Source: Rothia nasimurium
Lineage (GTDB): Bacteria > Actinomycetota > Actinomycetes > Actinomycetales > Micrococcaceae
NCBI RefSeq assembly: GCF_928381705.1
Contig: NZ_CAKMSR010000011.1
Coordinates: 1-64,000 of the forward strand
Reading direction: 5' to 3'
Length of the DNA: 64,000 nt
Below the pieces are notes generated by a model. That model made no database searches and had not been told where the DNA came from. It saw only the letters and a program-made list of their open reading frames with translations. Below, in pieces: positions 56,111 through 63,727 of this stretch. Made by a program: the position numbers and the translations under genes. Each line of letters starts with the position of its first letter. Position 1 is the first letter of the stretch.

Positions 56111-56743
56111 CTAGGCAGCGGGGGTCTTCCAGGGGTCCTCAACGGGGCGAGAAGCCTTGAAAGCGGCTGCGCCAGCGACAGCGCCAGCAACCAGCAGACC
56201 AAAGACCAGCAGGCCCTTGTTGCCGCTCTTAGAAGCCTTCTTCTGCTCCTTGGCGTAACCCTTAGCGGCCTTAACAGCAGCCTTCTGAGCCTTCTTCAGC
56301 GCCTTCTTGTCGCCGGTGACCTTAGCAGCGACAGTCTCAACCTGGGTGGGAACCTCAGCGTCGGAGAGCTTGTCTGCAACGGTGGTGGCAACGTCAGCAG
56401 CCTTAACGCGGGCGGTTGCTACAGCGTTTTCAACGGCGGGGGTGACATCGTCGATGGTGTGCTGAATCTTGTCGGCCAGGGTGGACTGGACCTTCTCCAG
56501 CTTCTTGGAGCTGTCCTTAGCAACAGACTGGGTTGCCTTGGAGATGCTCTTACCCTGCTTCTCAGCAGCCTTCTGCAGGGCTGAAACCTTCTTGCCGGTG
56601 AGCTTCTCGGCGCGAGCGGCCTTCTTCTCGGCCAGGGCGGTCAGCTTGTCAGCCTTCTTGCCGGTGTTCTTAGCGGCCTTTGAGAAGAACTTCTCTGCCT
56701 GCTTCTGAGCTTTCTTAGCCTTGCTCTTCTTGCACAGTGCCAT
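56111..56743 (-). CDS. Lys/Ala-rich protein with C-terminal membrane segment
   Basis: 210 aa from ATG at 56743, eight bases after GGAGG. It is made mostly of Lys and Ala (KKADKLTALAEKKAARAEKL), with helical repeats like apolipophorin or histone-H1 tails, and ends in a hydrophobic helix (about 182-200, GLLVFGLLVAGAVAGAAAF) and a short Pro-rich end. I do not recognise a family with a proven role. The basic charge suggests binding of nucleic acid or an acidic envelope polymer (inference). Confidence 0.7.
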   Translation of the reverse strand: MALCKKSKAKKAQKQAEKFFSKAAKNTGKKADKLTALAEKKAARAEKLTGKKVSALQKAAEKQGKSISKATQSVAKDSSKKLEKVQSTLADKIQHTIDDVTPAVENAVATARVKAADVATTVADKLSDAEVPTQVETVAAKVTGDKKALKKAQKAAVKAAKGYAKEQKKASKSGNKGLLVFGLLVAGAVAGAAAFKASRPVEDPWKTPAA

Positions 56744-57095
56744 GGGTGTTTCCTCCATGTGTGGGGCTGCCCCTCACCTAACTCGTGAGTTCGAGTAGAG
56801 CGCGGTGGCCAGCAACTTACATTTAGTATCAGCTTACTTTCTAAAACCTTAAAAGTGTTTTGCGGCGGCACAAAAACCCTCGTGTTTCTCTGCCCGCTAA
56901 AGTTAAGGGCTTCTGAAGGGTGGGTGGACGCTGGTGCGCACCCGCTCGAATGCGACGTGAATTCCCGAGCGGGTGGTGTTTGAACGGACGCTCGGGACGG
57001 AGAGTCACATTCGGGGACATGCGGTTCTAAATCTTTCTAAGACATTCTAAAATATTTTTTAGAACGCCTTAGAAAGATTTAGAAAGCAGCGAACG
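56744..57095. other. Control region of the AAA ATPase gene
   Basis: 352 bp. The left half has a moderate inverted repeat CCCGCTCG/CGAGCGGG (about 56941-56977). The right part contains the 60-bp palindrome 57025-57084. No gene is seen. Confidence 0.5.
57025..57084. promoter_or_regulatory. 60-bp nested AT-rich palindrome before AAA ATPase
   Basis: Outer arms of 17 bp are perfect (57025-57041 TTCTAAATCTTTCTAAG; 57068-57084 its complement). An inner 8-bp inverted repeat (57045-57052 TTCTAAAA; 57057-57064) is nested. The repeated words TTCTAA/TTAGAA occur six times. It ends 11 bp before the ATG at 57096, so it covers the promoter and ribosome site. It looks like an operator or an initiator iteron set. 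Confidence 0.8.
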
Positions 57096-58286
57096 ATGAA
57101 TCAAGACCTCAATCCCTTCACCCCCGGAGCAGGGCTCACACCGCCTGAACTCACAGGCCGAGACCAAGAAATCATTGACTTCGACAGGCTCGTAGCCCGC
57201 AGCAAAATGCGCCTGACCGATAGAGGGCTTATGCTCTACGGTCTACGCGGAGTCGGTAAAACCGTCCTGCTTCGCAGACTAGAAACCCATGCAGAACGCT
57301 CCGGCTGGCTCACCCTCAGACTCGAAGGGAGCCTTACTTCCTCTGCCCAAAAACAGCTTCGTATCAAACTCGCACGAGATCTTGCCCAGCAGACCAGGGT
57401 AGCCACCCAAGGGCACACTGGAAGTGCAATACAGCGAGCAATCGCCTCTATTGCCGAACTATCACTGACGCTGGGCTTTGCCCAAGCCCGCCTAGTGCTC
57501 AAACCTAAGACTGACGAACCTGCCTTCACCACCGGCGTCCTCGATATAGACTTCCCCGAAGCAATCTTGAACCTGGCAGAAGCCCTCAAAGAACTTCCCC
57601 AGCCTAAAGCTATCGGTTTTTTCATTGACGAAATCCAAGACCTCGACAGCGAACTGCTCGATATGCTCCTGACAACCCAGCATGAGGCGGGACAACGGGA
57701 ACTACCTTTTTACATCATCGGGGCTGGTCTACCCTCAGTGCCCACCCGTCTAGGGGAAATCAAAACCTACGCTGAACGCCTCTTCAGCTACCGCGAAATA
57801 GGTGCTCTTACCCCGGATGCGACCCGGCGGGCTTTCATCGAACCTATCCGCAGGCCCGGCGGTCACATCGTAGCAAGCGCCCTCGAAAAAGCAACCGTAG
57901 CCTCACAAGGCTACCCCTACTTCATTCAGCAGTACGGGCAGGCTATCTGGAACTCTGCCGCCCAACAGACCATCACCGACGACGATGTGCTTGCTGGCCT
58001 TGCCGTAGGGCGAAGCGAACTAGATAGCGGTTTTTACCTCACCCGCTGGCAGCGGACTACCGATGCAGAACAGGACTACCTGGTTGCTATGGCCCGCGTG
58101 ATGAAAGGTCAGGTCGCCCGCACCGGAGAAATCGCAGAGACCCTGGATAAGACAGCTAACGGAACCAGCGTGGTGCGTAAATCCCTCATCGAAAAAGGGC
58201 TGGTGTACTCGCCGGGTGTAGGCCAGCTGGCCTTTACGGTGCCGGGAATGCAGGACTTCGTGCTGAGACAGGCGGGGCAGGTATAG
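57096..58286 (+). CDS. AAA ATPase of Orc/archaeal-ATPase style with winged helix
   Basis: 396 aa. It opens NPFTPGAGLTPPELTGRDQEI, with Walker A MLYGLRGVGKTVLLRRLE (GLRGVGKT about residues 50-57). Walker B is GFFIDEIQDLDSELLD. The C-terminal 90 residues contain a winged-helix-like segment (GEIAETLDKTANGTSVVRKSLIEKGLVY). Such ATPases occur on mobile elements and in toxin-antitoxin-like settings. Its role is unknown. No partner gene adjoins, and the 60-bp palindrome at its promoter suggests self-control. Confidence 0.8.
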   Translation: MNQDLNPFTPGAGLTPPELTGRDQEIIDFDRLVARSKMRLTDRGLMLYGLRGVGKTVLLRRLETHAERSGWLTLRLEGSLTSSAQKQLRIKLARDLAQQTRVATQGHTGSAIQRAIASIAELSLTLGFAQARLVLKPKTDEPAFTTGVLDIDFPEAILNLAEALKELPQPKAIGFFIDEIQDLDSELLDMLLTTQHEAGQRELPFYIIGAGLPSVPTRLGEIKTYAERLFSYREIGALTPDATRRAFIEPIRRPGGHIVASALEKATVASQGYPYFIQQYGQAIWNSAAQQTITDDDVLAGLAVGRSELDSGFYLTRWQRTTDAEQDYLVAMARVMKGQVARTGEIAETLDKTANGTSVVRKSLIEKGLVYSPGVGQLAFTVPGMQDFVLRQAGQV

Positions 58287-58375
58287 GCCGCCCGCCGGCG
58301 TCCGCTCCTTTCACTCACCGCAAAAGCTCAGGTCATATCTAGCGGCTGCCCACCTGCCCGTGCGAGAATAGGGGC

Positions 58376-58900
58376 ATGACTGCAACTGCAAAAGCAACTA
58401 TTCACACCAACCACGGTGACATCGTCGTTAACCTCTTCGGTAACCATGCACCGCTGACCGTCAAGAACTTCATCGGTCTGTCTGATGGCACCCAGGAATG
58501 GCGCCACCCCCGCACCGGCGAAGTGCAGGAAGGCCCCCTCTACAAGGACGTCATCTTCCACCGCATTATCCGCGACTTCATGATCCAGGGCGGCGACCCC
58601 CTCGGTCAGGGTATCGGCGGCCCCGGCTACCAGTTCAAGGACGAAATCCACCCCGAACTGAGCTTCAACAAGCCCTACCTGCTGGCTATGGCCAACGCAG
58701 GCCCCGGCACCAACGGCTCCCAGTTCTTCATCACCACCGTTGAGACCCCCTGGCTCAACGGCCGCCACACCATCTTCGGTGAGGTTGTAGACGAGGACTC
58801 CAAGAAGGTCGTTGACGCCATTGAAGGTGTAGCAACCGGCGCTATGGACCGCCCCGTCGAGGACGTCGTTATCTCCTCCATCGACATCGAAGAACTCTAA
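58376..58900 (+). CDS. ppiA: Peptidyl-prolyl cis-trans isomerase (cyclophilin)
   Basis: 174 aa, cytoplasmic cyclophilin without a signal peptide. Marks are FHRIIRDFMIQGGDPLGQGIGGPGYQFKDE and AMANAGPGTNGSQFFITTVETPWLNGRHTIFGEV. It is the usual gene between gyrA and the rhomboid gene in actinomycetes. A terminator follows. Confidence 0.95.
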   Translation: MTATAKATIHTNHGDIVVNLFGNHAPLTVKNFIGLSDGTQEWRHPRTGEVQEGPLYKDVIFHRIIRDFMIQGGDPLGQGIGGPGYQFKDEIHPELSFNKPYLLAMANAGPGTNGSQFFITTVETPWLNGRHTIFGEVVDEDSKKVVDAIEGVATGAMDRPVEDVVISSIDIEEL

Positions 58901-58918
58901 ACCTTCCACAGGTTAGTG

Positions 58919-58950
58919 CAAGGCCCGCCCCTTCCTGGGTGGGCCTTTGC
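58919..58950 (+). terminator. Terminator of ppiA
   Basis: AAGGCCCGCCC pairs with GGTGGGCCTT with a wobble and is followed by TTGC. Confidence 0.6.
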
Positions 58951-59008
58951 TCTACCCTAGAAAAATTTTTTTTTGAGCGGCTAACGCCGCAGTTGAAAGG
59001 ACGAGCGC

Positions 59009-59773
59009 GTGAGCGAGCAGGTCGGCAGGTACGGCTATTCCAGTGATGAGACTCCGGTGTGCCCCCGCCACCCTGACCAGGTGACCTATGTGCGGTGCGG
59101 ACGCTGCGGGCGGCTAGCCTGCGGGCAGTGCCAGGTGCCGCTTGAGGTGGGTATGATGTGCGTGGACTGCCTGGCAGAAGCACAACGCTCAGCGCCGCAG
59201 ATTCGCTACGCTAAAACCACTCCCACTATTACATATGCCCTTATCGGCATAAATAGTGTGGTGTGGATTTTGCAGTTCTTCTTCTCTAGCGTCACTACCT
59301 TCGGTATCTATAACCCCCTCTACGTGGAATACACGGGCCAGTGGTACCGTCTGCTGACCTCGGGGTTCTTGCACTCGCCCAACAACGTCACCCACCTGCT
59401 CCTTAACATGTTCACCCTTTACCTCTTTGGGCAAGCCCTAGAGCCGCTCATGGGAAAGTGGAAGTTCCTTGCCACCTACATGCTCTCAATTATTGGTGGA
59501 TCCGTGGCAGTGCACCTGCTGGCATCTATTCTGGGTGGCATGGACGTGAGTACTTTGGGGGCTTCCGGCGGCGTCTTTGGCCTCTTCGGGGCCTTCTTCG
59601 CACTGTCTCGGGCGCGCCAGCAGAGCACCAGCGGCATCATAATTCTGGTGGCTATCAACTTTGCTTTCGGCTTCCTCATGCCGGGAATCTCCTGGGAAGC
59701 CCACCTGGGAGGTCTAATCACGGGTGCGCTTGTCGCTACAGTTCTTGATCGGATTCCAAGCCGTTCACAGTAA
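59009..59773 (+). CDS. Rhomboid intramembrane serine protease with zinc-binding N-terminus
   Basis: 254 aa from GTG at 59009 after GAAAGGA. The catalytic Ser186 is in LGASGGVFGLFG, and His232 in EAHLGG completes the dyad. Six membrane segments are seen. Residues 18-54 carry Cys18, His21, Cys30, Cys33, Cys38, Cys41, Cys51 and Cys54, a B-box-like zinc-binding domain common in actinobacterial rhomboids. Confidence 0.92.
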   Translation: MSEQVGRYGYSSDETPVCPRHPDQVTYVRCGRCGRLACGQCQVPLEVGMMCVDCLAEAQRSAPQIRYAKTTPTITYALIGINSVVWILQFFFSSVTTFGIYNPLYVEYTGQWYRLLTSGFLHSPNNVTHLLLNMFTLYLFGQALEPLMGKWKFLATYMLSIIGGSVAVHLLASILGGMDVSTLGASGGVFGLFGAFFALSRARQQSTSGIIILVAINFAFGFLMPGISWEAHLGGLITGALVATVLDRIPSRSQ

Positions 59774-59787
59774 AGTCGATGTCAGCG

Positions 59788-59832
59788 AAGAAGTGCGGGA
59801 CCGCCGGTATGGCGATCCCGCACTTCTTTTAT
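59788..59832 (+). terminator. Terminator of the rhomboid gene
   Basis: AAGAAGTGCGGGA (59788-59800) and TCCCGCACTTCTT (59816-59828) form a 13-bp stem, followed by TTTATT. Confidence 0.75.
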
Positions 59833-59841
59833 TCACAGGTT

Positions 59842-60018
59842 TTATCCACAGCTGTTAATAACTACAGGGGTGTAATTCCACAGATGTTAAAAACCTGTGT
59901 ACAGGGCTAAAAGGCTTTGAATGGAGCCTGTAATTACACCAGTGTAAGAGATTTCCCCAGTTTTATCCCCACCTGTGGATAACTTTCGTCCGCAGGGTGT
60001 AGAAAACCTGTAATTTTA
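59842..60018. promoter_or_regulatory. DnaA-box and TGTAATT cluster
   Basis: DnaA boxes TTATCCACA (59842-59850), TTATCCCCA (59963-59971) and TGTGGATAA (59974-59982) are here, with the last two inverted and 2 bp apart. TGTAATTACA at 59929-59938 equals the oriC motif, with related TGTAATTCCA (59871-59880) and TGTAATTTTA (60009-60018). It may bind DnaA away from oriC or drive a nearby promoter. Confidence 0.55.
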
Positions 60019-60027
60019 AAAAGGTGA

Positions 60028-60642
60028 CTATTCAGCAGGCAATACTTCGCCCGTGAGGGCATCAACCTTGACTGAACCCACGTCGTTGCCGCGGGCGTCC
60101 TCAAAATCAACCTCCCACACCAGGGCACCGTTCTGATCGTCAAGATCAAGGTCAGTGGCAACCTGCCCGCCACGACCCTCAGCAGCGGTGCGGACGGCGT
60201 CCGCAGCTAGAACCTGGGCCGCAGCCGCACGTGCTACATCATCAGCATCGTCGCTGGTCTCTTCATCAGCTATAGAACCATCAGCAAAGAGGGTGAACTC
60301 ATGCTTGACCCCGTCCACCACTATGGCAAGGTCAAAGCTGTCTTGGGTCTCATCTTCCTCATCCACCTGTACCACGATGCCACCGGGACGGGCAGCTAGA
60401 CCCTGCTCAAGCGCAGCAAGCAGAGCTCCTGTTTCGGCAGGGCCCTCAGGGGTAGGGGAGGAGCTAGCGGACGTAGCTGCCTGGCTGCTTGTGGCAGATG
60501 TGCTGGTAGCAGCTGCACTGGTGGTTGCTGCAGAGGTTTGAGGGGCGCTGGTCTCGGCGCTCCCTGAACCACACGCTGCAAGTACCAGCGCCGCTACTGC
60601 CGCTGAAGAAGTGAAAACAGTCTTTTTCATAGAAAACATCAT
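60028..60642 (-). CDS. PepSY-domain lipoprotein
   Basis: 204 aa. A lipoprotein signal peptide ends in the lipobox ALVLAAC (Cys about residue 24), then a Ser/Ala/Thr-rich linker. Two PepSY-like repeats follow; the second ends VWEVDFEDARGNDVGSVKVDALTGEV. PepSY proteins can bind or inhibit peptidases or metals, and the role here is unknown. Start at ATG 60642 or the in-frame ATG 12 bases later. Confidence 0.8.
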   Translation of the reverse strand: MMFSMKKTVFTSSAAVAALVLAACGSGSAETSAPQTSAATTSAAATSTSATSSQAATSASSSPTPEGPAETGALLAALEQGLAARPGGIVVQVDEEDETQDSFDLAIVVDGVKHEFTLFADGSIADEETSDDADDVARAAAAQVLAADAVRTAAEGRGGQVATDLDLDDQNGALVWEVDFEDARGNDVGSVKVDALTGEVLPAE

Positions 60643-60695
60643 GCGCTCATTCTTTCAAGCCAACATGAAACCAGGATTAAACGAGGCTTAAACCG

Positions 60696-60967
60696 CTACT
60701 TGCCTGAAGCTTCAATCAGCTCAGCTACGGTCTGCGGGGCGCTTGCAGCTGAGGCAACAAAAGACTGCTCAGCGGTGCGGACGGTCGGCACCACGGCATT
60801 ACCGTCATTGACGCTCTTAACGTAGGCCTCGGCGTCCGCGTCCTCCCAGATATTCACCCAGAGGGCTCGCTCACCCATCTCGCCCAGGCCGGCGTCCAGG
60901 CGCTGGCAGAAAGGGCACCCCGGGCGCCAATAGATTGCGACGCCACCCTCGGCGACAAAGGTTTCGG
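60696..60967 (-). pseudogene. Glutaredoxin/mycoredoxin-like gene cut by IS6100
   Basis: 90 residues remain, beginning PETFVAEGGVAIYWRPGCPFCQRLD and containing the redox CPFC motif, then VNDGNAVVPTVRT with the cis-Pro. The 5' end and start codon are lost at the IS6100 left end (60968). No in-frame ATG, GTG or TTG exists before CPFC, so it is probably not made, unless IS6100 supplies a start by read-through fusion. The missing N-terminus is likely short (about 5-15 residues). Confidence 0.78.
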
Positions 60968-61847
60968 GGCTCTGTTGCAAAAATCGTGAAGCTTGAGCAT
61001 GCTTGGCGGAGATTGGACGGACGGAACGATGACGGATTTCAAGTGGCGCCATTTCCAGGGTGATGTGATCCTGTGGGCGGTGCGCTGGTATTGTCGCTAT
61101 CCGATCAGCTATCGCGACCTTGAGGAAATGCTGGCGGAACGCGGCATTTCGGTCGACCATACGACGATCTATCGCTGGGTCCAGTGCTACGCCCCGGAGA
61201 TGGAGAAGCGGCTGCGCTGGTTCTGGCGGCGTGGCTTTGATCCGAGCTGGCGCCTGGATGAAACCTACGTCAAGGTGCGGGGCAAGTGGACCTACCTGTA
61301 CCGGGCAGTCGACAAGCGGGGCGACACGATCGATTTCTACCTGTCGCCGACCCGCAGCGCCAAGGCAGCGAAGCGGTTCCTGGGCAAGGCTCTGCGAGGC
61401 CTGAAGCACTGGGAAAAGCCTGCCACGCTCAATACCGACAAAGCGCCGAGCTATGGTGCAGCGATCACCGAATTGAAGCGCGAAGGAAAGCTGGACCGGG
61501 AGACGGCCCACCGGCAGGTGAAGTATCTCAATAACGTGATCGAGGCCGATCACGGAAAGCTCAAGATACTGATCAAGCCGGTGCGCGGTTTCAAATCGAT
61601 CCCCACGGCCTATGCCACGATCAAGGGATTCGAAGTCATGCGAGCCCTGCGCAAAGGACAGGCTCGCCCCTGGTGCCTGCAGCCCGGCATCAGGGGCGAG
61701 GTGCGCCTTGTGGAGAGAGCTTTTGGCATTGGGCCCTCGGCGCTGACGGAGGCCATGGGCATGCTCAACCACCATTTCGCAGCAGCCGCCTGATCGGCGC
61801 AGAGCGACAGCCTACCTCTGACTGCCGCCAATCTTTGCAACAGAGCC
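60968..61847 (+). mobile_element. IS6100 (IS6 family), complete
   Basis: Exactly 880 bp, bounded by the perfect 14-bp inverted repeats GGCTCTGTTGCAAA (60968-60981) and TTTGCAACAGAGCC (61834-61847). The 8 bp on either side (GGTTTCGG, GGCGCGCT) do not match, so there is no target duplication. This implies a deletion, recombination, or a replicon fusion between the host gene and the integron. Confidence 0.97.
60999..61793 (+). CDS. tnpA: IS6100 transposase
   Basis: 264 aa from ATG at 60999. The DDE triad of IS6-type transposases is seen: Asp in WRLDETYVKV, Asp in LNTDKAPSYGAAI and Glu in NNVIEADHGKLKI. The N-terminal helix-turn-helix is in YRDLEEMLAERGISVDHTTIYRW. The enzyme moves by replicative transposition. 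A shorter start at 61029 is also used in annotations. Confidence 0.96.
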   Translation: MLGGDWTDGTMTDFKWRHFQGDVILWAVRWYCRYPISYRDLEEMLAERGISVDHTTIYRWVQCYAPEMEKRLRWFWRRGFDPSWRLDETYVKVRGKWTYLYRAVDKRGDTIDFYLSPTRSAKAAKRFLGKALRGLKHWEKPATLNTDKAPSYGAAITELKREGKLDRETAHRQVKYLNNVIEADHGKLKILIKPVRGFKSIPTAYATIKGFEVMRALRKGQARPWCLQPGIRGEVRLVERAFGIGPSALTEAMGMLNHHFAAAA

Positions 61848-62627
61848 GGCGCGCTGAAAGGTCTGGTCATACATGTGATGGCGACGCACGACACCGCTCC
61901 GTGGATCGGTCGAATGCGTGTGCTGCGCAAAAACCCAGAACCACGGCCAGGAATGCCCGGCGCGCGGATACTTCTGCTCAAGGGCGTCGGGAAGCGCAAC
62001 GCCGCTGCGGCCCTCGGCCTGGTCCTTCAGCCACCATGCCCGTGCACGCGACAGCTGCTCGCGCAGGCTGGGTGCCAAGCTCTCGGGTAACATCAAGGCC
62101 CGATCCTTGGAGCCCTTGCCCTCCCGCACGATGATCGTGCCGTGATCGAAATCCAGATCCTTGACCCGCAGTTGCAAACCCTCACTGATCCGCATGCCCG
62201 TTCCATACAGAAGCTGGGCGAACAAACGATGCTCGCCTTCCAGAAAACCGAGGATGCGAACCACTTCATCCGGGGTCAGCACCACCGGCAAGCGCCGCGA
62301 CGGCCGAGGTCTTCCGATCTCCTGAAGCCAGGGCAGATCCGTGCACAGCACCTTGCCGTAGAAGAACAGCAAGGCCGCCAATGCCTGACGATGCGTGGAG
62401 ACCGAAACCTTGCGCTCGTTCGCCAGCCAGGACAGAAATGCCTCGACTTCGCTGCTGCCCAAGGTTGCCGGGTGACGCACACCGTGGAAACGGATGAAGG
62501 CACGAACCCAGTTGACATAAGCCTGTTCGGTTCGTAAACTGTAATGCAAGTAGCGTATGCGCTCACGCAACTGGTCCAGAACCTTGACCGAACGCAGCGG
62601 TGGTAACGGCGCAGTGGCGGTTTTCAT
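61848..62627 (-). pseudogene. intI1: Class 1 integron integrase, truncated by IS6100
   Basis: The first 260 codons of the 337-aa integrase are intact, from [16 protein letters not shown] to [11 protein letters not shown]. The frame then runs 11 codons into IS6100 and stops at 61812. Catalytic Arg146 and Lys171 remain, but the C-terminal His277, Arg280, His303 and Tyr312 are missing, so the enzyme cannot recombine. Residues Arg32 and Asn39 go with the PcS promoter variant. The gene diverges from the cassette array. Confidence 0.97.
62512..62540 (+). promoter_or_regulatory. Cassette promoter Pc, strong variant PcS
   Basis: TTGACA (62512-62517), a 17-bp spacer, TAAACT (62535-62540), inside the intI1 coding sequence and pointing to the cassettes. 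These hexamers define the strong PcS form. Confidence 0.95.
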
Positions 62628-62630
62628 GGC

Positions 62631-62656
62631 TTGTTATGACTGTTTTTTTGTACAGT
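62631..62656 (+). promoter_or_regulatory. P2 site, inactive form
   Basis: TTGTTA and TACAGT are 14 bp apart. The GGG insertion that makes a 17-bp spacer and an active P2 is absent, so cassette expression relies on PcS. Confidence 0.85.
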
Positions 62657-62707
62657 CTATGCCTCGGGCATCCAAGCAGCAAGCGCGTTACGCCGTGGGT
62701 CGATGTT

Positions 62708-62769
62708 TGATGTTATGGAGCAGCAACGATGTTACGCAGCAGGGCAGTCGCCCTAAAACAAAGTTAGAC
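62708..62769 (+). other. attI1: attI1 recombination site
   Basis: The sequence from TGATGTTATGGAGCAGCAAC to the core site GTTAGAC (62763-62769) is the class 1 attI. The cassette joins at G/TTAGAC. It is unusable by the truncated integrase unless one is supplied in trans. Confidence 0.88.
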
Positions 62770-62772
62770 ATC

Positions 62773-63564
62773 ATGAGGGTAGCGGTGACCATCGAAATTT
62801 CGAACCAACTATCAGAGGTGCTAAGCGTCATTGAGCGCCATCTGGAATCAACGTTGCTGGCCGTGCATTTGTACGGCTCCGCAGTGGATGGCGGCCTGAA
62901 GCCATACAGCGATATTGATTTGTTGGTTACTGTGGCCGTAAAGCTTGATGAAACGACGCGGCGAGCATTGCTCAATGACCTTATGGAGGCTTCGGCTTTC
63001 CCTGGCGAGAGCGAGACGCTCCGCGCTATAGAAGTCACCCTTGTCGTGCATGACGACATCATCCCGTGGCGTTATCCGGCTAAGCGCGAGCTGCAATTTG
63101 GAGAATGGCAGCGCAATGACATTCTTGCGGGTATCTTCGAGCCAGCCATGATCGACATTGATCTAGCTATCCTGCTTACAAAAGCAAGAGAACATAGCGT
63201 TGCCTTGGTAGGTCCGGCAGCGGAGGAATTCTTTGACCCGGTTCCTGAACAGGATCTATTCGAGGCGCTGAGGGAAACCTTGAAGCTATGGAACTCGCAG
63301 CCCGACTGGGCCGGCGATGAGCGAAATGTAGTGCTTACGTTGTCCCGCATTTGGTACAGCGCAATAACCGGCAAAATCGCGCCGAAGGATGTCGCTGCCG
63401 ACTGGGCAATAAAACGCCTACCTGCCCAGTATCAGCCCGTCTTACTTGAAGCTAAGCAAGCTTATCTGGGACAAAAAGAAGATCACTTGGCCTCACGCGC
63501 AGATCACTTGGAAGAATTTATTCGCTTTGTGAAAGGCGAGATCATCAAGTCAGTTGGTAAATGA
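62773..63564 (+). CDS. aadA2: Aminoglycoside 3''-adenylyltransferase AadA2
   Basis: 263 aa from ATG at 62773; translation may begin at GTG 62785. It adenylates streptomycin and spectinomycin, giving resistance. The nucleotidyltransferase motif is LYGSAVDGGLKPYSDIDLLV. The AadA2-type residues (EISNQLSEVLSVIERHLEST, EFIRFVKGEIIKSVGK) distinguish it from AadA1. It is a gene cassette transcribed from PcS. The open reading frame upstream to 62557 is not real protein. Confidence 0.95.
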   Translation: MRVAVTIEISNQLSEVLSVIERHLESTLLAVHLYGSAVDGGLKPYSDIDLLVTVAVKLDETTRRALLNDLMEASAFPGESETLRAIEVTLVVHDDIIPWRYPAKRELQFGEWQRNDILAGIFEPAMIDIDLAILLTKAREHSVALVGPAAEEFFDPVPEQDLFEALRETLKLWNSQPDWAGDERNVVLTLSRIWYSAITGKIAPKDVAADWAIKRLPAQYQPVLLEAKQAYLGQKEDHLASRADHLEEFIRFVKGEIIKSVGK

Positions 63565-63565
63565 T

Positions 63566-63625
63566 GTCTAACAATTCGTTCAAGCCGACCGCGCTACGCG
63601 CGGCGGCTTAACTCCGGCGTTAGAT
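63566..63625 (+). other. attC: attC of the aadA2 cassette
   Basis: 60 bp from GTCTAAC (63566-63572) to GTTAGAT (63619-63625), with imperfect inverted halves (CAAGCCGACCGCG, CGCGGCGGCTT), as in aadA cassettes. Confidence 0.92.
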
Positions 63626-63727
63626 GCACTAAGCACATAATTGCTCACAGCCAAACTATCAGGTCAAGTCTGCTTTTATTATTTTTAAGCGTGCATAATA
63701 AGCCCTACACAAATTGGGAGATATATC

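Noticed and set aside
60696..61775. 359-codon minus ORF spanning the glutaredoxin remnant and IS6100
   Set aside because: The first 269 codons are antisense to the IS6100 transposase. Only the last 90 codons are host protein, reported as a pseudogene.
62557..62772. Upstream extension of the aadA2 reading frame (335 codons in total)
   Set aside because: It runs through intI1 antisense and attI1. AadA2 begins at 62773 or 62785.
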